From contig JVKM01000013.1 of assembly GCA_001072465.1 (NCBI GenBank), positions 1 through 33,820 of the forward strand: 33,820 bases of DNA. The letters run 5' to 3'. Positions 18,901 to 26,303 of this stretch are shown piece after piece. Origin of the DNA: Xylanimonas cellulosilytica (GTDB lineage Bacteria > Actinomycetota > Actinomycetes > Actinomycetales > Actinomycetaceae). The notes under the pieces were generated by a model. That model was not told the DNA's origin. It saw only the letters and a program-made list of their open reading frames with translations, and did not search any database. Position numbers and translations under genes: made by a program. How positions within the stretch are numbered: the stretch's first letter is position 1; every line of letters starts with the position of its first letter.

Positions 18901-18989
18901 AGCACGCACAGCATCGCGGACACCAATAGGACGGCGAGCGCGGGTATCCGCTTCGACCAGGTGTTTCGCGATCGACGAGCCTTGTTCAT
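12945..18989 (-). CDS. fn3: Giant membrane-anchored Ig-like/fibronectin type III protein
   Basis: 2014 residues. A basic N-terminus and a membrane helix (15-34) anchor it with the rest outside. Residues ~40-390 contain repeated beta-rich segments that could be a propeller. About eleven Ig/cadherin-like repeats follow (about 400-1455); many carry a DPDGD or NDxDxDGD-type stretch that suggests calcium binding. Four or five FN3-like domains occupy about 1460-1925, and the last ~90 residues hold a cysteine-containing tail (CQGREKNKLPGGC and later CTIRSD). The start is ATG 18989 after AGGAAG. It is first in the operon, so a 342-base divergent region with radA should hold its promoter. By comparison with the bifidobacterial PFNA cluster it is likely a surface adhesin or signalling partner of the kinase; that role is inferred. 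Confidence 0.93.
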   Translation of the reverse strand: MNKARRSRNTWSKRIPALAVLLVSAMLCVLAVAYRGVEVTQVSVDDGGIWVTNQDRKLLGHLNYDALMLDGTVSVKSASFDIGQEGGDVTLGETVSRTVTPVRPTSFSLGQSVTLPDNAVQVQGGSVLAVLDPNEGLLWAGSANEPATMSLLREDAVANDLSDGIVTVSNSGTVFAYSPGSSKLVTLTREGQAWRAKTTEIKDFTPAGTPTITAVGDKPVVYDQTGNKLVLPGGKVRDLSEEHVSGAVLQMPGDEAASVLLATGDQLVSVPLNGKAIERQEASESGQKGTPAAPVFHRGCSYGAWAGSGAFVRTCTDSTRNQAQTVPSLAEASSAVFRTNRTRIVLNDVSTGTLWLPDKNMVVVSNWDQTPTEEQEEEDTPTPDQREQVSEPEHKDKNTPPEAVDDEFGIRPGRSTLLPVLDNDSDDDGDVLTARAVTNPEFGSIVRTRGGRALQITDVPENMTSGSTSFTYEASDGLAGATANVTLTIHPWSQNEGPRQLKHPVIKVGANAQVEYNLLSDWIDPDGDQFYLVSATAPEGMAVQFSEDGTVQIRDLGSGAGVKAIAVTLSDGHAETTGELKVSVQEAGNVPPVARADFYVARVAEPLTIDPIANDTDPNGDALSLVAAGTAPAGTAVSADLSRGTLTFTGSVPGSFQFTYTVSDGPSTTVGVIRVDVVDDDTNALPIAEDDLAVLPSGGASLIAPLANDTDPSGGVLVVQSIDVPANSGLEVTLIERHLLRITSPRGLTDVTTFTYTVSNGAGSATAQVSVIPTNAQSEETPPETTPDTAKVRADDIGSVSVLSNDRSPIGLSLSLDPDVQVMTGAELGTVFVTGNQVRLAAGSEAGVVRVAYTAVDSVGNRSTSTVTFEVIASSAANSAPVPKALSAWAVQGQMTRIPVPLTGIDPDGDSVALVGIDQPPAKGSVVLGTEWLEYTPSDDATGTDTFSYIVEDRLGVQGRARVRIGIAPPGSQNHNPTAVPDSVTVRPGREVSINVLSNDLDADGDALYMDTDPATVSVSDPAATVTVAEDLVTVKAPATNGVFVVAYQIEDGRGGRAQGQLTVTVDAEAPLRAPIARDDVVPVSDLPSDSKPVSVAVLVNDEDPDGTTAALTVSSDASGVSVSGQNLSISTDARRRLVVYTVTDPDGLSASAVVTVPGTDLLAPRLDTTRVPVAMRAGSTLTLDMRDYVLVRDNSRSPIITDASSVKFSGALDSASLQDSTHITLSAPDTASGKASVSFTVRDGASDDASALSSTLTIPITIQPARNLPPRLTPTPIIVGQGESVTVDLTQMVDDPDDQAKNSFSYAVVKAPGGVDVSLDGYNLTVSGKKDQPKGPVGAITVSVDDGSGAVNADIPVTIVKSSKPLVTTTEARIKAKAGQTVDVNLSEYTTNPFPDPLVVLDASVHVGQGTASGNGNVLSVTPKAGFHGNMTIVYRVMDATNDPDRVVQGRVVVQVVDRPEPPQNVSVTPMGAGTAFVRFDSGASNGGTITGYTITDKYDGKTYPTRDPGTQITGLTNGEMHSFTVVAHNEAGDSDPSAASAEQRIDAAPEQMAAPTVVGSDGALTVSWKEPHNEGSRILSYTVLVASENGGQPVAYSASDSQLSMTIPGLKNGTMYSVQVQALNKADTPSPPSSRTEGYPHGAPDQPTDVRAVVSASETNPDKATVQVSWTPGFSGGKGWGQATISVNDKVVQAPSDGGTATLYEVSPRRGATVSVTLENAEGDKSTPGTASVSIVTTPAPIATPTLSGTGMPGELKVTGLSVVTGRGFDASDLTLRYSEDPNSCAGGTQTSDGAILPATGWQSKTYYFCQTGINGNNQVSASPAVPATGKATGRPSEVGVSIDTVNATSLKVRWDPVAANPDVTQIRVALDNGATQTVTGGVNEATFSDLAQGTRYQATVVAVNGLGETVMSERPTVTTKLDVNLTWTEACQGREKNKLPGGCHTFKFSAPGWADTSIAHKCTIRSDLDGWTEEVTIDRAGPIESNIATQADSDALFAQKVHIVGDCRPVR

Positions 18990-19331
18990 GTGGCTTCCTC
19001 AGTCTCAATGTGCGCACTGCTAGGGGGCGTTGTCTGTATCCGCGGAGGGTATGGGCAACCATCCCAAGGATACACACCGACCAACCCTATGGATAAACCC
19101 CGCAGACAACAACAGGTACCGAGGAATCTGCAACCTGTCGAACGGGGTTCGCCGGGCGGTGCATGGGCATTCCGCATGCGCGAGAACCTGACCACAGTCG
19201 CGCATTTGGGCTATCGCACCTCGTCGACGAGGCCGCGGTGGGTCTCGGGTCCGCTCTCCCGATTCCGGGGTCACGGTGCCCGCCCGCGCGCGGGAACCGC
19301 AGATGAGGGTGGGTCGGGTTACGGTGAGTGC
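18990..19331. other. Divergent intergenic region fn3/radA with nested inverted repeat
   Basis: 342 bases without a convincing gene. An eight-base perfect inverted repeat, GTTGTCTG (19029-19036) and CAGACAAC (19103-19110), encloses TGTATCC (19035-19041) with GGATACA (19068-19074), and within that ATGG-gcaa-CCAT. The repeats overlap, so they could be alternative pairings of an RNA or separate operator sites. The promoters of fn3 (minus) and radA (plus) must lie here, but I could not pick clear -10/-35 pairs. Confidence 0.5.
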
Positions 19332-20717
19332 ATGGCGAAAGAGAAGATCACCTACCGCTGCTCCGAGTGCGGGTGGACCTCCCCCAAGTGGGTGGGCCAG
19401 TGCCGCGAGTGCGGGGCGTGGGGCACCGTCGACCAGGCCGGAGAGGCCTCGGGCGGGCCGCGCGCGGCCGCGACTCCCCCGCGTCGCCCCGCCCTGCCGA
19501 TCGGCGAGGTGGACGGCGAGCGGGCCTCGTCGCGCTCGACGGGCGTGGGCGAGCTGGACCGGGTCCTCGGCGGCGGCATCGTGCCCGGCGCGGTGATCCT
19601 CCTGGCGGGCGAACCCGGCGTGGGTAAGTCGACGCTGCTGCTGGACGTGGCCGCCAAAGCCGCGCGCACGGCGGCGGCGGGCGGGCGCGGCCCCGTCCTC
19701 TACGTGACGGGCGAGGAGTCGGCGGCCCAGGTGCGCGGGCGCGCGGAACGCATCGGCGCGCTCGAACCGAACCTCCTGATCGCGGATGAGACGGAGCTCG
19801 GCGTCGTCCTGGGGCACGTCGAGGCCTCGCGCCCCTCTCTGCTCATCGTCGACTCCGTACAGACCATCTCCTCCGCCCAGGTCGAGGGCGGGGCGGGCGG
19901 CGTCGCGCAGGTGCGCGCGGTCGCAGCCTCGCTGATCCGGGTCGCCAAGGAGTCCGACCTGCCGACCCTGCTCGTCGGCCACGTGACCAAGGACGGCGGC
20001 ATCGCCGGTCCCCGCGTCCTCGAGCACCTCGTGGACGTCGTCTGCCAGTTCGAGGGCGACCGTCATTCGCGACTGCGCCTGCTGCGCGCGGTGAAAAACC
20101 GCTACGGCCCCACCGACGAGGTGGGCTGCTTCGAGCTGACGGACTCGGGCATCTACGGTCTCGCCGATCCGTCCGGCCTGTTCCTGTCGCGCACGACGCG
20201 CGGCGTGCCCGGCACGTGCGCGGCCGTTTCTCTGGAGGGGCGCCGGCCGCTGCCCACGGAGATCCAGTCCCTCGTCGCCCCCTCGTCGGGCGGCTCGCCT
20301 CGGCGCACGACCTCGGGCGTGGACCACGCGCGCGTGGCCATGATCCTCGCGGTCCTGCAGGCCCGCATCGGCGCGGACACGTCGGGGGCGGACGTCTACG
20401 TCTCCACGGTCGGAGGCGCACGCACGGTCGAACCCGCCATCGACCTGGCGATGGCCATCTCCATCGTGTCCTCGCTCAAGGGCGTTCCCCCGCGCCCAGA
20501 CCTCGTCGCGGTCGGCGAAATCTCGCTGACGGGCGAGGTGCGCGCCTGCACGGGCACCCAGCGCCGCCTCGCGGAAGCCGCGCGCCTGGGCTTCTCCTCG
20601 GCGATCGTGCCCGCCCAGGGCAGCGAGGACCTGTCGGGAGTCGACGGCATCACCGTGTTTACTGTGTCGGATCTGTCGACGGCTATTCGTGTCGCTTTCC
20701 CGGCGGACTCGCAATAA
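19332..20717 (+). CDS. radA: DNA repair protein RadA
   Basis: 461 residues, the normal length. An N-terminal zinc finger uses Cys10, Cys13, Cys24 and Cys27. Walker A is GEPGVGKS (93-100), the Walker B region is LLIVDS near 170-175, and the RadA motif reads KNRYG (255-259, usually KNRFG). A Lon-protease-like C-terminal domain follows. RadA is a RecA-related helicase that promotes branch migration in recombinational repair. ATG 19332 follows GGTGAG; the frame is open further upstream to the fn3 region, but the zinc finger starts directly after this ATG. disA follows 36 bases downstream, a conserved pairing in Gram-positives; in Bacillus RadA is reported to interact with DisA and modulate its activity. 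Confidence 0.97.
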   Translation: MAKEKITYRCSECGWTSPKWVGQCRECGAWGTVDQAGEASGGPRAAATPPRRPALPIGEVDGERASSRSTGVGELDRVLGGGIVPGAVILLAGEPGVGKSTLLLDVAAKAARTAAAGGRGPVLYVTGEESAAQVRGRAERIGALEPNLLIADETELGVVLGHVEASRPSLLIVDSVQTISSAQVEGGAGGVAQVRAVAASLIRVAKESDLPTLLVGHVTKDGGIAGPRVLEHLVDVVCQFEGDRHSRLRLLRAVKNRYGPTDEVGCFELTDSGIYGLADPSGLFLSRTTRGVPGTCAAVSLEGRRPLPTEIQSLVAPSSGGSPRRTTSGVDHARVAMILAVLQARIGADTSGADVYVSTVGGARTVEPAIDLAMAISIVSSLKGVPPRPDLVAVGEISLTGEVRACTGTQRRLAEAARLGFSSAIVPAQGSEDLSGVDGITVFTVSDLSTAIRVAFPADSQ

Positions 20718-20753
20718 TAGGAATCACACCGACTGTTCTGGGAGGGAATCACA

Positions 20754-21824
20754 TTGACGTCCGATGCAGCGATCCTTCGTGACGCACTGCGCGCAGTCGC
20801 GCCCGGCACGCCTCTGCGAGAGGGACTGGAACGAATCCAGCGCTCCCACACGGGTGCTCTCATCGTCCTGGGGTACACCCCGGAGGTGCAGGCCATGTGC
20901 TCGGGCGGCTTCGACCTCGACGTCGCTTTCACGGCCGCGCGCCTGCGCGAGCTGTGCAAGATGGACGGCGCGGTCATCATCGATCCCGACCAGTGGCGCA
21001 TCCGCAAGGCGAACGTGCAGCTCTTCCCGGACCCGACAATCCCCACGGACGAGTCGGGTATGCGTCACCGCACCGCGCAGCGCACCGCCCGCCAGACCCA
21101 CCTGCCGGTCCTGTCCCTGTCCGCGTCCATGCGCATGATCTCCATCTACGTGGGCTCCGAGCACCGCCTGGTGGAAGAGCCCGAGGCCCTGCTCTCGCGC
21201 GCGAACCTGGCCGTCGACACGCTCGACCGCTACAGCCAGCGCCTCGACGAGGTCCTGCAGACCCTCACGATCCTGGAAATGCGCGACAGCGCGACCGTGC
21301 GCGACGTCGCCACCGTCATGCAGCGCATGGAGATGATCCGACGCATTACCTCCGAGATCACGGAGTACCTCGAGGAGCTGGGCTCGGAGGGCCGCCTGCT
21401 GGCCCTGCAGGTCGAGGACCTCGTGCGCGGCTCCGCGTCCGAGCGCGCCCTCGTCATGCGCGACTACATCGCGAACCCGGACGACCTGGCCCGCGTCGAG
21501 GCCGAGCTGTCTTCGCTCGGCTCGGAGCGGATCGTGGACCTCACCGCGATTTCGAACATCCTGGGCCTGGACGTGTACGAGGTCGCGGACCTGGATCGCG
21601 AGATCACGCCGCGCGGCGTGCGCGCCCTGTCCCTGGTGCCGCACCTGTCGTGGAGCGCCATTAAGGTCGTGTCGGCGCACTTCAACTCGCTGCCGCAGCT
21701 GCGCGCGGCCACCATCTCGGACCTTGAGGAGCTCGAGGGGATCGGCCCCTACCGGGCGAAACTCATCATGGAGAACCTGGCCCACCAGGCTCAGGCCGTG
21801 AGCGCCGGCATCGTCGGCTGGTAG
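20754..21824 (+). CDS. disA: DNA integrity scanning diadenylate cyclase DisA
   Basis: 356 residues. It makes cyclic di-AMP from two ATP and scans DNA. The N-terminal DAC domain has DGA (71-73) and RHR (104-106, in GMRHRTAQR). A central helical linker is followed by a C-terminal helix-hairpin-helix DNA-binding domain (LEGIGPYRAKLIMENL, about 328-345). The start is TTG 20754, with a strong GGGAGG seven bases upstream; no in-frame ATG precedes the conserved N-terminus. It is probably co-transcribed with radA. A weak start codon with a strong binding site could limit production of the second messenger. Confidence 0.97.
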   Translation: MTSDAAILRDALRAVAPGTPLREGLERIQRSHTGALIVLGYTPEVQAMCSGGFDLDVAFTAARLRELCKMDGAVIIDPDQWRIRKANVQLFPDPTIPTDESGMRHRTAQRTARQTHLPVLSLSASMRMISIYVGSEHRLVEEPEALLSRANLAVDTLDRYSQRLDEVLQTLTILEMRDSATVRDVATVMQRMEMIRRITSEITEYLEELGSEGRLLALQVEDLVRGSASERALVMRDYIANPDDLARVEAELSSLGSERIVDLTAISNILGLDVYEVADLDREITPRGVRALSLVPHLSWSAIKVVSAHFNSLPQLRAATISDLEELEGIGPYRAKLIMENLAHQAQAVSAGIVGW

Positions 21825-21828
21825 CCAC

Positions 21829-21853
21829 CCGGCGGCCGGTAGCCACCCGCCGG
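21829..21853. terminator. Hairpin between convergent disA and hypothetical gene
   Basis: CCGGCGG (21829-21835) pairs with CCGCCGG (21847-21853). The stretch GGTAGCCACCCG is also directly repeated here. It lies in the 39-base gap between two convergent stop codons. No U-tract. Confidence 0.5.
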
Positions 21854-21863
21854 CTCCTAGCCT

Positions 21864-22784
21864 TTAGCGGCCCGACTGTGCGCCGGACTGGGCGCCCGAC
21901 TGCGCTCTCGACTGGGGCGCGGGGGTGGGCGCCGGCGTCACGTCGACGACGGTCGAGCCGACTTCGCGCGTGCCCATCGTGACGGCCACCTTGTAGGTGC
22001 CGGCCGCGGCCGCGCTCGCGCCACCGGCGGGAGCCGTGCAGCCGTTCGTGTACACGTATCCGTCCCAGCGCAGCGCGCCGGACCAGGTGCCGCCCGGGCG
22101 CAGCAGCAGAGTCGTCGAGGACTGCTGGCTGTCGGCGCAGCGCGAGGAGTCGTAGACCTGGTGGTCGCCGGTCGTCACCGCCAGGTTGAAGCGCGTCAGC
22201 GACGTCGAGCAGGCGACCGAGCCGCGGTTTTCCAGCGTGAGCGTCACGGGCATGGCGGAACCAGAAGCCACGGGGCTCGCCTTCGCGGTGGCCGTGATGT
22301 CGCGATCCAGGCAGGCGGGAATGTCGATCGTGGTGCCGTCGGTGAGCAGGCCATCGGCGGTGGCCTCCTGGCCGCCCTTGAGCGTGTATCCGGAGGCGTC
22401 GAGGGCCCCGGACTGGACGACGGACTGCGGGGTCGACTGGGGCGCAGGATCGGCGCTGAAGGCTCCCGCGATGGCGCGCACGGCGGCGACGATACCCCAC
22501 ACGATGAGCACGATGATGAGGAGCAGGCCCAGGCCGGTGATGATGCGCCGGGGCCACAGATTCACAGGCGGACGTCCGCCGCCCGAGGAGGCCTTCTTAG
22601 GCCGACGCGCGCCTGCCCCACTCCCCCGCCTGGCCGTTGACGCGCCGGCGGAAGACGCCACGCGCGTCGAGGCTCCCCGACCGCCCGTTGCGGCTCGGGA
22701 GGCGCGGTCGCCGGCGCGTCCGGATGCGGACGCGGAGCGACGGGACGAGGGACGCCTGGGGGAATTCTTACGCTGGTCAGCCAC
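21864..22784 (-). CDS. Membrane-anchored hypothetical protein
   Basis: 306 residues from GTG 22784 (a short GGA lies three bases upstream; the binding site is weak). Residues 1-75 are Arg/Ser/Ala/Gly-rich and likely disordered in the cytoplasm. One membrane helix spans about 81-103. The exported part (about 110-285) is beta-rich with four cysteines (ACLD, VACS, SRCAD, NGCT), which may pair. The C-terminus holds a short repeat (RAQSGAQSGAQSGR). It resembles actinobacterial proteins with a helix followed by an Ig-like fold, but I do not recognise a named family. It lies 91 bases after the DUF3180 gene and may be the last member of the hpt-ftsH-fol run. Confidence 0.8.
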   Translation of the reverse strand: MADQRKNSPRRPSSRRSASASGRAGDRASRAATGGRGASTRVASSAGASTARRGSGAGARRPKKASSGGGRPPVNLWPRRIITGLGLLLIIVLIVWGIVAAVRAIAGAFSADPAPQSTPQSVVQSGALDASGYTLKGGQEATADGLLTDGTTIDIPACLDRDITATAKASPVASGSAMPVTLTLENRGSVACSTSLTRFNLAVTTGDHQVYDSSRCADSQQSSTTLLLRPGGTWSGALRWDGYVYTNGCTAPAGGASAAAAGTYKVAVTMGTREVGSTVVDVTPAPTPAPQSRAQSGAQSGAQSGR

Positions 22785-22875
22785 GCGTCCACGATACCGG
22801 CCCGCGCCATCGGGACGCGACTAACGCTCGGGGCGGGCTCACTTTCGCGCGCGAGAGGACTCCCACACGCGCGCT

Positions 22876-23355
22876 TTAGGCGGCGGCGCTGCGCTTGTGC
22901 GAGCTCGACGATCCATCGTCGTCGGGGTTGATGACGCACCAGCGTTCCACGACGAGAGCGACGATAATCCAGACGAGGCCAACCAGGCCGCTCAGGCCCG
23001 ACGCGATCGCGTTGGCGACCATCGCCGAGGCCTCGAGCTGCGTGAGGGACACGATCATGACACCGATGAGAACGCCGGCGAGCGCGGCTCCCACGATTGC
23101 GCTGGCCCTGGCGAACACGGCGACGCGCATCGCGCCAATCGCGTCGATCCACGTGTCCTTGTTGGCGCGCAGGCGGCGCACGGCCAGGCCGGACCAGATG
23201 AGGAGCGCGGTCGCGACCGCGAAGACGACGGCCGGGCCGGGCGTGACGATCATGGGGGTGCCTCCCGCGCGCATGTGCGTGAAGAAGCCGAGAAAGCTGA
23301 GAAGGGCACAGACGAAGCCGACCAGCGTCACCCAGGTGATCGACAGGGGTTTCAT
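22876..23355 (-). CDS. DUF3180 family membrane protein
   Basis: 159 residues with four predicted membrane helices (about 6-26, 38-58, 83-105, 115-138) and a Ser/His/Lys-rich cytoplasmic tail. The family is actinobacterial, of unknown function, and is typically encoded right after folK, as here. The ATG follows the TAA of the folB-folK gene directly (TAAATG), so translation is probably coupled. Confidence 0.88.
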   Translation of the reverse strand: MKPLSITWVTLVGFVCALLSFLGFFTHMRAGGTPMIVTPGPAVVFAVATALLIWSGLAVRRLRANKDTWIDAIGAMRVAVFARASAIVGAALAGVLIGVMIVSLTQLEASAMVANAIASGLSGLVGLVWIIVALVVERWCVINPDDDGSSSSHKRSAAA

Positions 23356-25443
23356 TTAACGCCTCTTGACGATGGGGATCGCACCCGTCATCGTGGGCCG
23401 CACGACGACGCGGCGCAGGATGCCGGTCTGAGTGGCCTCGTCCTCGGGGATGGGGCCGACGGGGGTGTTGTCGGGCAGCCCGGGGGCGAGGATGGTGGAA
23501 CGTCCGTCGGCATGCACGGTGGCCTTGGGGGCCTCGTCGTCGCGCCCCAGGCCGGAGCGGTCATCGACGACGCGCACGTCGTGGGAGGCGCCCACGGAGA
23601 AGTTCCAGTCGGGCAGCGCGATCTTGGAGCGGGACTCCTCGCGCTTGGACTCGAACACGGGGGCCCAGCGGGGCTTTTCGGTCCCGCTCGGCTTGTAGGT
23701 GCCGGTGCCGATCTTGCGGGTCATGCGACCGGCCGCAGAATCTGCGGGCACGGAGGACACGGGGTGCCAGGACGGGCGCGACGAGGCCTTGGCTTCGTCG
23801 GTGCGGCGGCGGCGCTGGCGGTGGGGCGGGCCGGGCACCGCCGGGGCGGTCGGGGCCTCGTCCGTGGGGGCTTCGCCCTGCGGCGCTGCGGCTTGCGGGG
23901 CTGCGTCGGGTTCGTCAGTCTGCGCGGCGGCGTGTGCGACCGGAGCTTCGGCCTCGGGCACGTCAACGTCGTGCGATGCGGGTTCGTCGAGCTCTGGCTC
24001 ACTGGCCTCATGCTCGTCGGTGCTCACGGCCTCGTGCGAAGCCTGGGCGGCGGACAGGCGGCCCCAGATGCTGGCACGAGGGGCGGGGGCCTCGTCGGCG
24101 GAGACGGGGGCAGCCTCGGGTTCCTCGGCCTGCTCGTGGGCCGACTCGGAGTCTGCGGCCTCCTCAACGTCGTCGCCGGAGTCCTCGATCACCGTGTGGG
24201 CGGCGGGAATCTCCACCGGCTCGGCGGGCTCGCCCGGCCGGGTGACGAGGTCACTGACCTGGCTGATCTCGCCGGTTAGGGCCTCGATGAGCTCACGCAT
24301 GTCGGCGCTGGCCTGCTCTGCGCGCTGGGCGAGGAGCTGGTCGGAGTCGGCCATGACGGCCGCGGGGTCCTCCAGCCAGTCGTCGACGGCGTCGATGATG
24401 CCCTCACGGTCGGGGGTGTCGGCCAGCAGGTCGGACACGCGACCCACGCCCTCGAGGACGGCGTCGGGCTCGCACAGGAGCCAGGGCGCCAGAACGAAGG
24501 CGCGTTCCTTGGCGCGCGGGTGCGGCAGAGTGAGGACCGGGTCGGAGGAGGCCAGGCCCTCGATCTGAATGATGTCGATGTCGACGGTGCGCGCGCCCCA
24601 GCGCTCGTGGCGCTCGCGTCCCAGCTCGCGCTCGATGCGGCTGGTCTGGGCGAACAGCTCGTCGGGGGTCGCGATCGCGGAGCCGACGACGACGGCGTTC
24701 CAGTAGTCGGGCTGGGGGGCTTGGCCGGGGGCCAGCACGGGCTTGGTACGCATGATCGGCGAGACGTCGTCGATCTGGAAGCCCTCCATGTAGGACAGCG
24801 CCTCGACCGTGTGCATGAGGGTGACGGGCACATCCCCGAGGTTGCCGCCGATCGCCAGGACGACGCGGCGCGAGCGCAGGTGCTCGGGGCGCGTTGCGTC
24901 ATGGGCGGGCGCGGCGTGTGCAGCCTGGACGTCGCGACGCGTAGGCAGGGCACCGCTCTGCTCCTGCTCGGCGGGGCTGGGGGCCTGGGCGTGGCCATAG
25001 GCCTCGATCTCGCCGGTGAGGACGGAGCCGTCCTCGGCCTCGTAAATACCCTTGAGGGACAGCGACAGGGGCATCGCGTCGGTCTGGCCCGCACGCACGG
25101 TCACGGACACGTCCGTGAAGGGGTGGTCGATGGGGGCGTCGGGCTTGTGGACGGTGACCTCGGTGCCGACGACGCCCTCGTGGCTCATGACGCGCGAGGC
25201 GATGGTTTCAGCGAGGGTCTCGATGAGGTCGACGGCGGTGCCGGTGAGGACGGCCATGGCCTCGTCGGCGATATCCGCGTAGGAGACGGTGGCGGCGATG
25301 TCGTCGGCGGTGCCGGCGGTCTCGACCCACATGACGATGTCGGCGCTGAAACGCTGGTTGCGGTCGCGCTCGAAGTCGTAGACGCCGTGGTTGGCCAGCG
25401 CCCCGAGTCCTTTCAGGGCGATGATGACGCGTCGGTTAGTCAA
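23356..25443 (-). CDS. folK: FolB-FolK fusion with long C-terminal extension
   Basis: 695 residues. Residues 1-120 are dihydroneopterin aldolase (FolB: GVYDFERDRNQRF with Glu25, and catalytic Lys100 in TVHKPDAP). After a ~70-residue linker, residues 192-345 are hydroxymethyldihydropterin pyrophosphokinase (FolK: AIGGNLGD, NAVV, RWGARTVDIDI, LPHPR). Together they perform two consecutive steps of folate synthesis. The remaining ~350 residues are unlike either enzyme: an acidic Glu/Ala/Pro-rich, probably disordered region, an RQRRRR patch, then a better-ordered end with WAPVFESK and ALPDWNFSV and a basic terminus. The start is TTG 25443 after AAAGGAGA, overlapping the folP stop by eight bases. 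The symbol covers the FolK part; folB would be equally valid. Confidence 0.93.
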   Translation of the reverse strand: MTNRRVIIALKGLGALANHGVYDFERDRNQRFSADIVMWVETAGTADDIAATVSYADIADEAMAVLTGTAVDLIETLAETIASRVMSHEGVVGTEVTVHKPDAPIDHPFTDVSVTVRAGQTDAMPLSLSLKGIYEAEDGSVLTGEIEAYGHAQAPSPAEQEQSGALPTRRDVQAAHAAPAHDATRPEHLRSRRVVLAIGGNLGDVPVTLMHTVEALSYMEGFQIDDVSPIMRTKPVLAPGQAPQPDYWNAVVVGSAIATPDELFAQTSRIERELGRERHERWGARTVDIDIIQIEGLASSDPVLTLPHPRAKERAFVLAPWLLCEPDAVLEGVGRVSDLLADTPDREGIIDAVDDWLEDPAAVMADSDQLLAQRAEQASADMRELIEALTGEISQVSDLVTRPGEPAEPVEIPAAHTVIEDSGDDVEEAADSESAHEQAEEPEAAPVSADEAPAPRASIWGRLSAAQASHEAVSTDEHEASEPELDEPASHDVDVPEAEAPVAHAAAQTDEPDAAPQAAAPQGEAPTDEAPTAPAVPGPPHRQRRRRTDEAKASSRPSWHPVSSVPADSAAGRMTRKIGTGTYKPSGTEKPRWAPVFESKREESRSKIALPDWNFSVGASHDVRVVDDRSGLGRDDEAPKATVHADGRSTILAPGLPDNTPVGPIPEDEATQTGILRRVVVRPTMTGAIPIVKRR

Positions 25444-26302
25444 CGTCGTTCTCCTTTCGGGCGATGGCCGCTACGGTGGCTGCTACGTCGTGGACCCGAA
25501 CGGCCCACGCGCCGACAGCCGCGCAGTGGGCGGCAATGGCCGCGCTGTCCGCGTCCACGTCGCCCCCGAGGGCCTTGACGAAACGCTTGCGAGACGCGCC
25601 GACGAGGACGGGGTATCCGCCCTGCGCGAAGCGCGGCAGTTCGCGCAGGATCTGCCAGCACTGGTCGCCCGTCAGCGAGAAGCCGAGGCCCGGGTCGACC
25701 ACAATTTTATCAGCTGTCACACCAGCATCAATAGCGTCTTGAACCTGGGACCCCACGCGCTCGATGAGCGTGCCCACGAGGTCGTCCCCGTAGTCGAAGT
25801 GCTCCCCCGGCATGCCCGGCAGCGCGCGGTAGTGCTGGACGACGTACGCGCAGCCCGACTGCGCGACCGCCGCGTTCATCTCGGGATCCCAGCGCCCGCC
25901 GCTCACGTCGTTGATGATCGCCGCACCGACGCGCGCGGCCTCGCGGGCCGTCGACGCGTGCAGCGTATCCACCGACACGATGACTCCGTCAGTGGCCAAG
26001 GACTCGACGATGGCGCCGATACGCGCCCACTCCTCGTCCGCGCTGATGCGCGTCGAGTTCGGGCGGGTCGATTCCCCGCCCACGTCGATGAGGTCCGCTC
26101 CGGCGGCCACCATCTCCCGCGCGTGACGCAGAGCAGCCGCGACGTCCGTGTAGCGCCCCCCGTCCGAGAAAGAATCCGGGGTGACGTTGAGGATGCCCAT
26201 GATCGCCGTCCGCCCGCTGGGCAGGCTCAGGCCGCCCGGCAGCGCCGGGGGCGGCGGGACCGGGGACGAGGCCGGGGCGGCGGGCAGGGGCAGGGCACTC
26301 AC
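25436..26302 (-). CDS. folP: Dihydropteroate synthase
   Basis: 288 residues. It joins hydroxymethyldihydropterin pyrophosphate with p-aminobenzoate in folate synthesis and is the sulfonamide target. Signature motifs are GILNVTPDSFSDGG (36-49), DVGGESTRP (73-81), VDPGLGF and GASRKRF. A Pro/Ala-rich ~25-residue N-terminus precedes the TIM barrel. GTG 26302 begins one base after the folE stop (TGA-C-GTG). It sits between folE and the folB-folK fusion, so the pathway genes are contiguous. Confidence 0.97.
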   Translation of the reverse strand: MSALPLPAAPASSPVPPPPALPGGLSLPSGRTAIMGILNVTPDSFSDGGRYTDVAAALRHAREMVAAGADLIDVGGESTRPNSTRISADEEWARIGAIVESLATDGVIVSVDTLHASTAREAARVGAAIINDVSGGRWDPEMNAAVAQSGCAYVVQHYRALPGMPGEHFDYGDDLVGTLIERVGSQVQDAIDAGVTADKIVVDPGLGFSLTGDQCWQILRELPRFAQGGYPVLVGASRKRFVKALGGDVDADSAAIAAHCAAVGAWAVRVHDVAATVAAIARKENDVD

Positions 26303-26303
26303 G

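Noticed and set aside
14268-18929. A 1553-codon open frame on the plus strand opposite fn3
   Set aside because: It is antisense to a clear Ig/FN3 protein, Arg/His-rich without domains, and is a by-product of high-GC codon usage.
19138-19151. TCGAAC-ggg-GTTCG, resembling an actinobacterial LexA (SOS) box upstream of radA
   Set aside because: The spacer between GAAC and GTTC is three bases instead of four and the last base does not match, so I do not call it a site.
19020-20714. A 564-codon open frame opposite radA
   Set aside because: Composition is Arg/Ala/Asp noise and the opposite strand encodes intact RadA.
22845-22854. Ten-base palindrome TCGCGCGCGA between DUF3180 and the hypothetical gene
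   Set aside because: Short alternating C/G palindromes are expected by chance in DNA this rich in GC.
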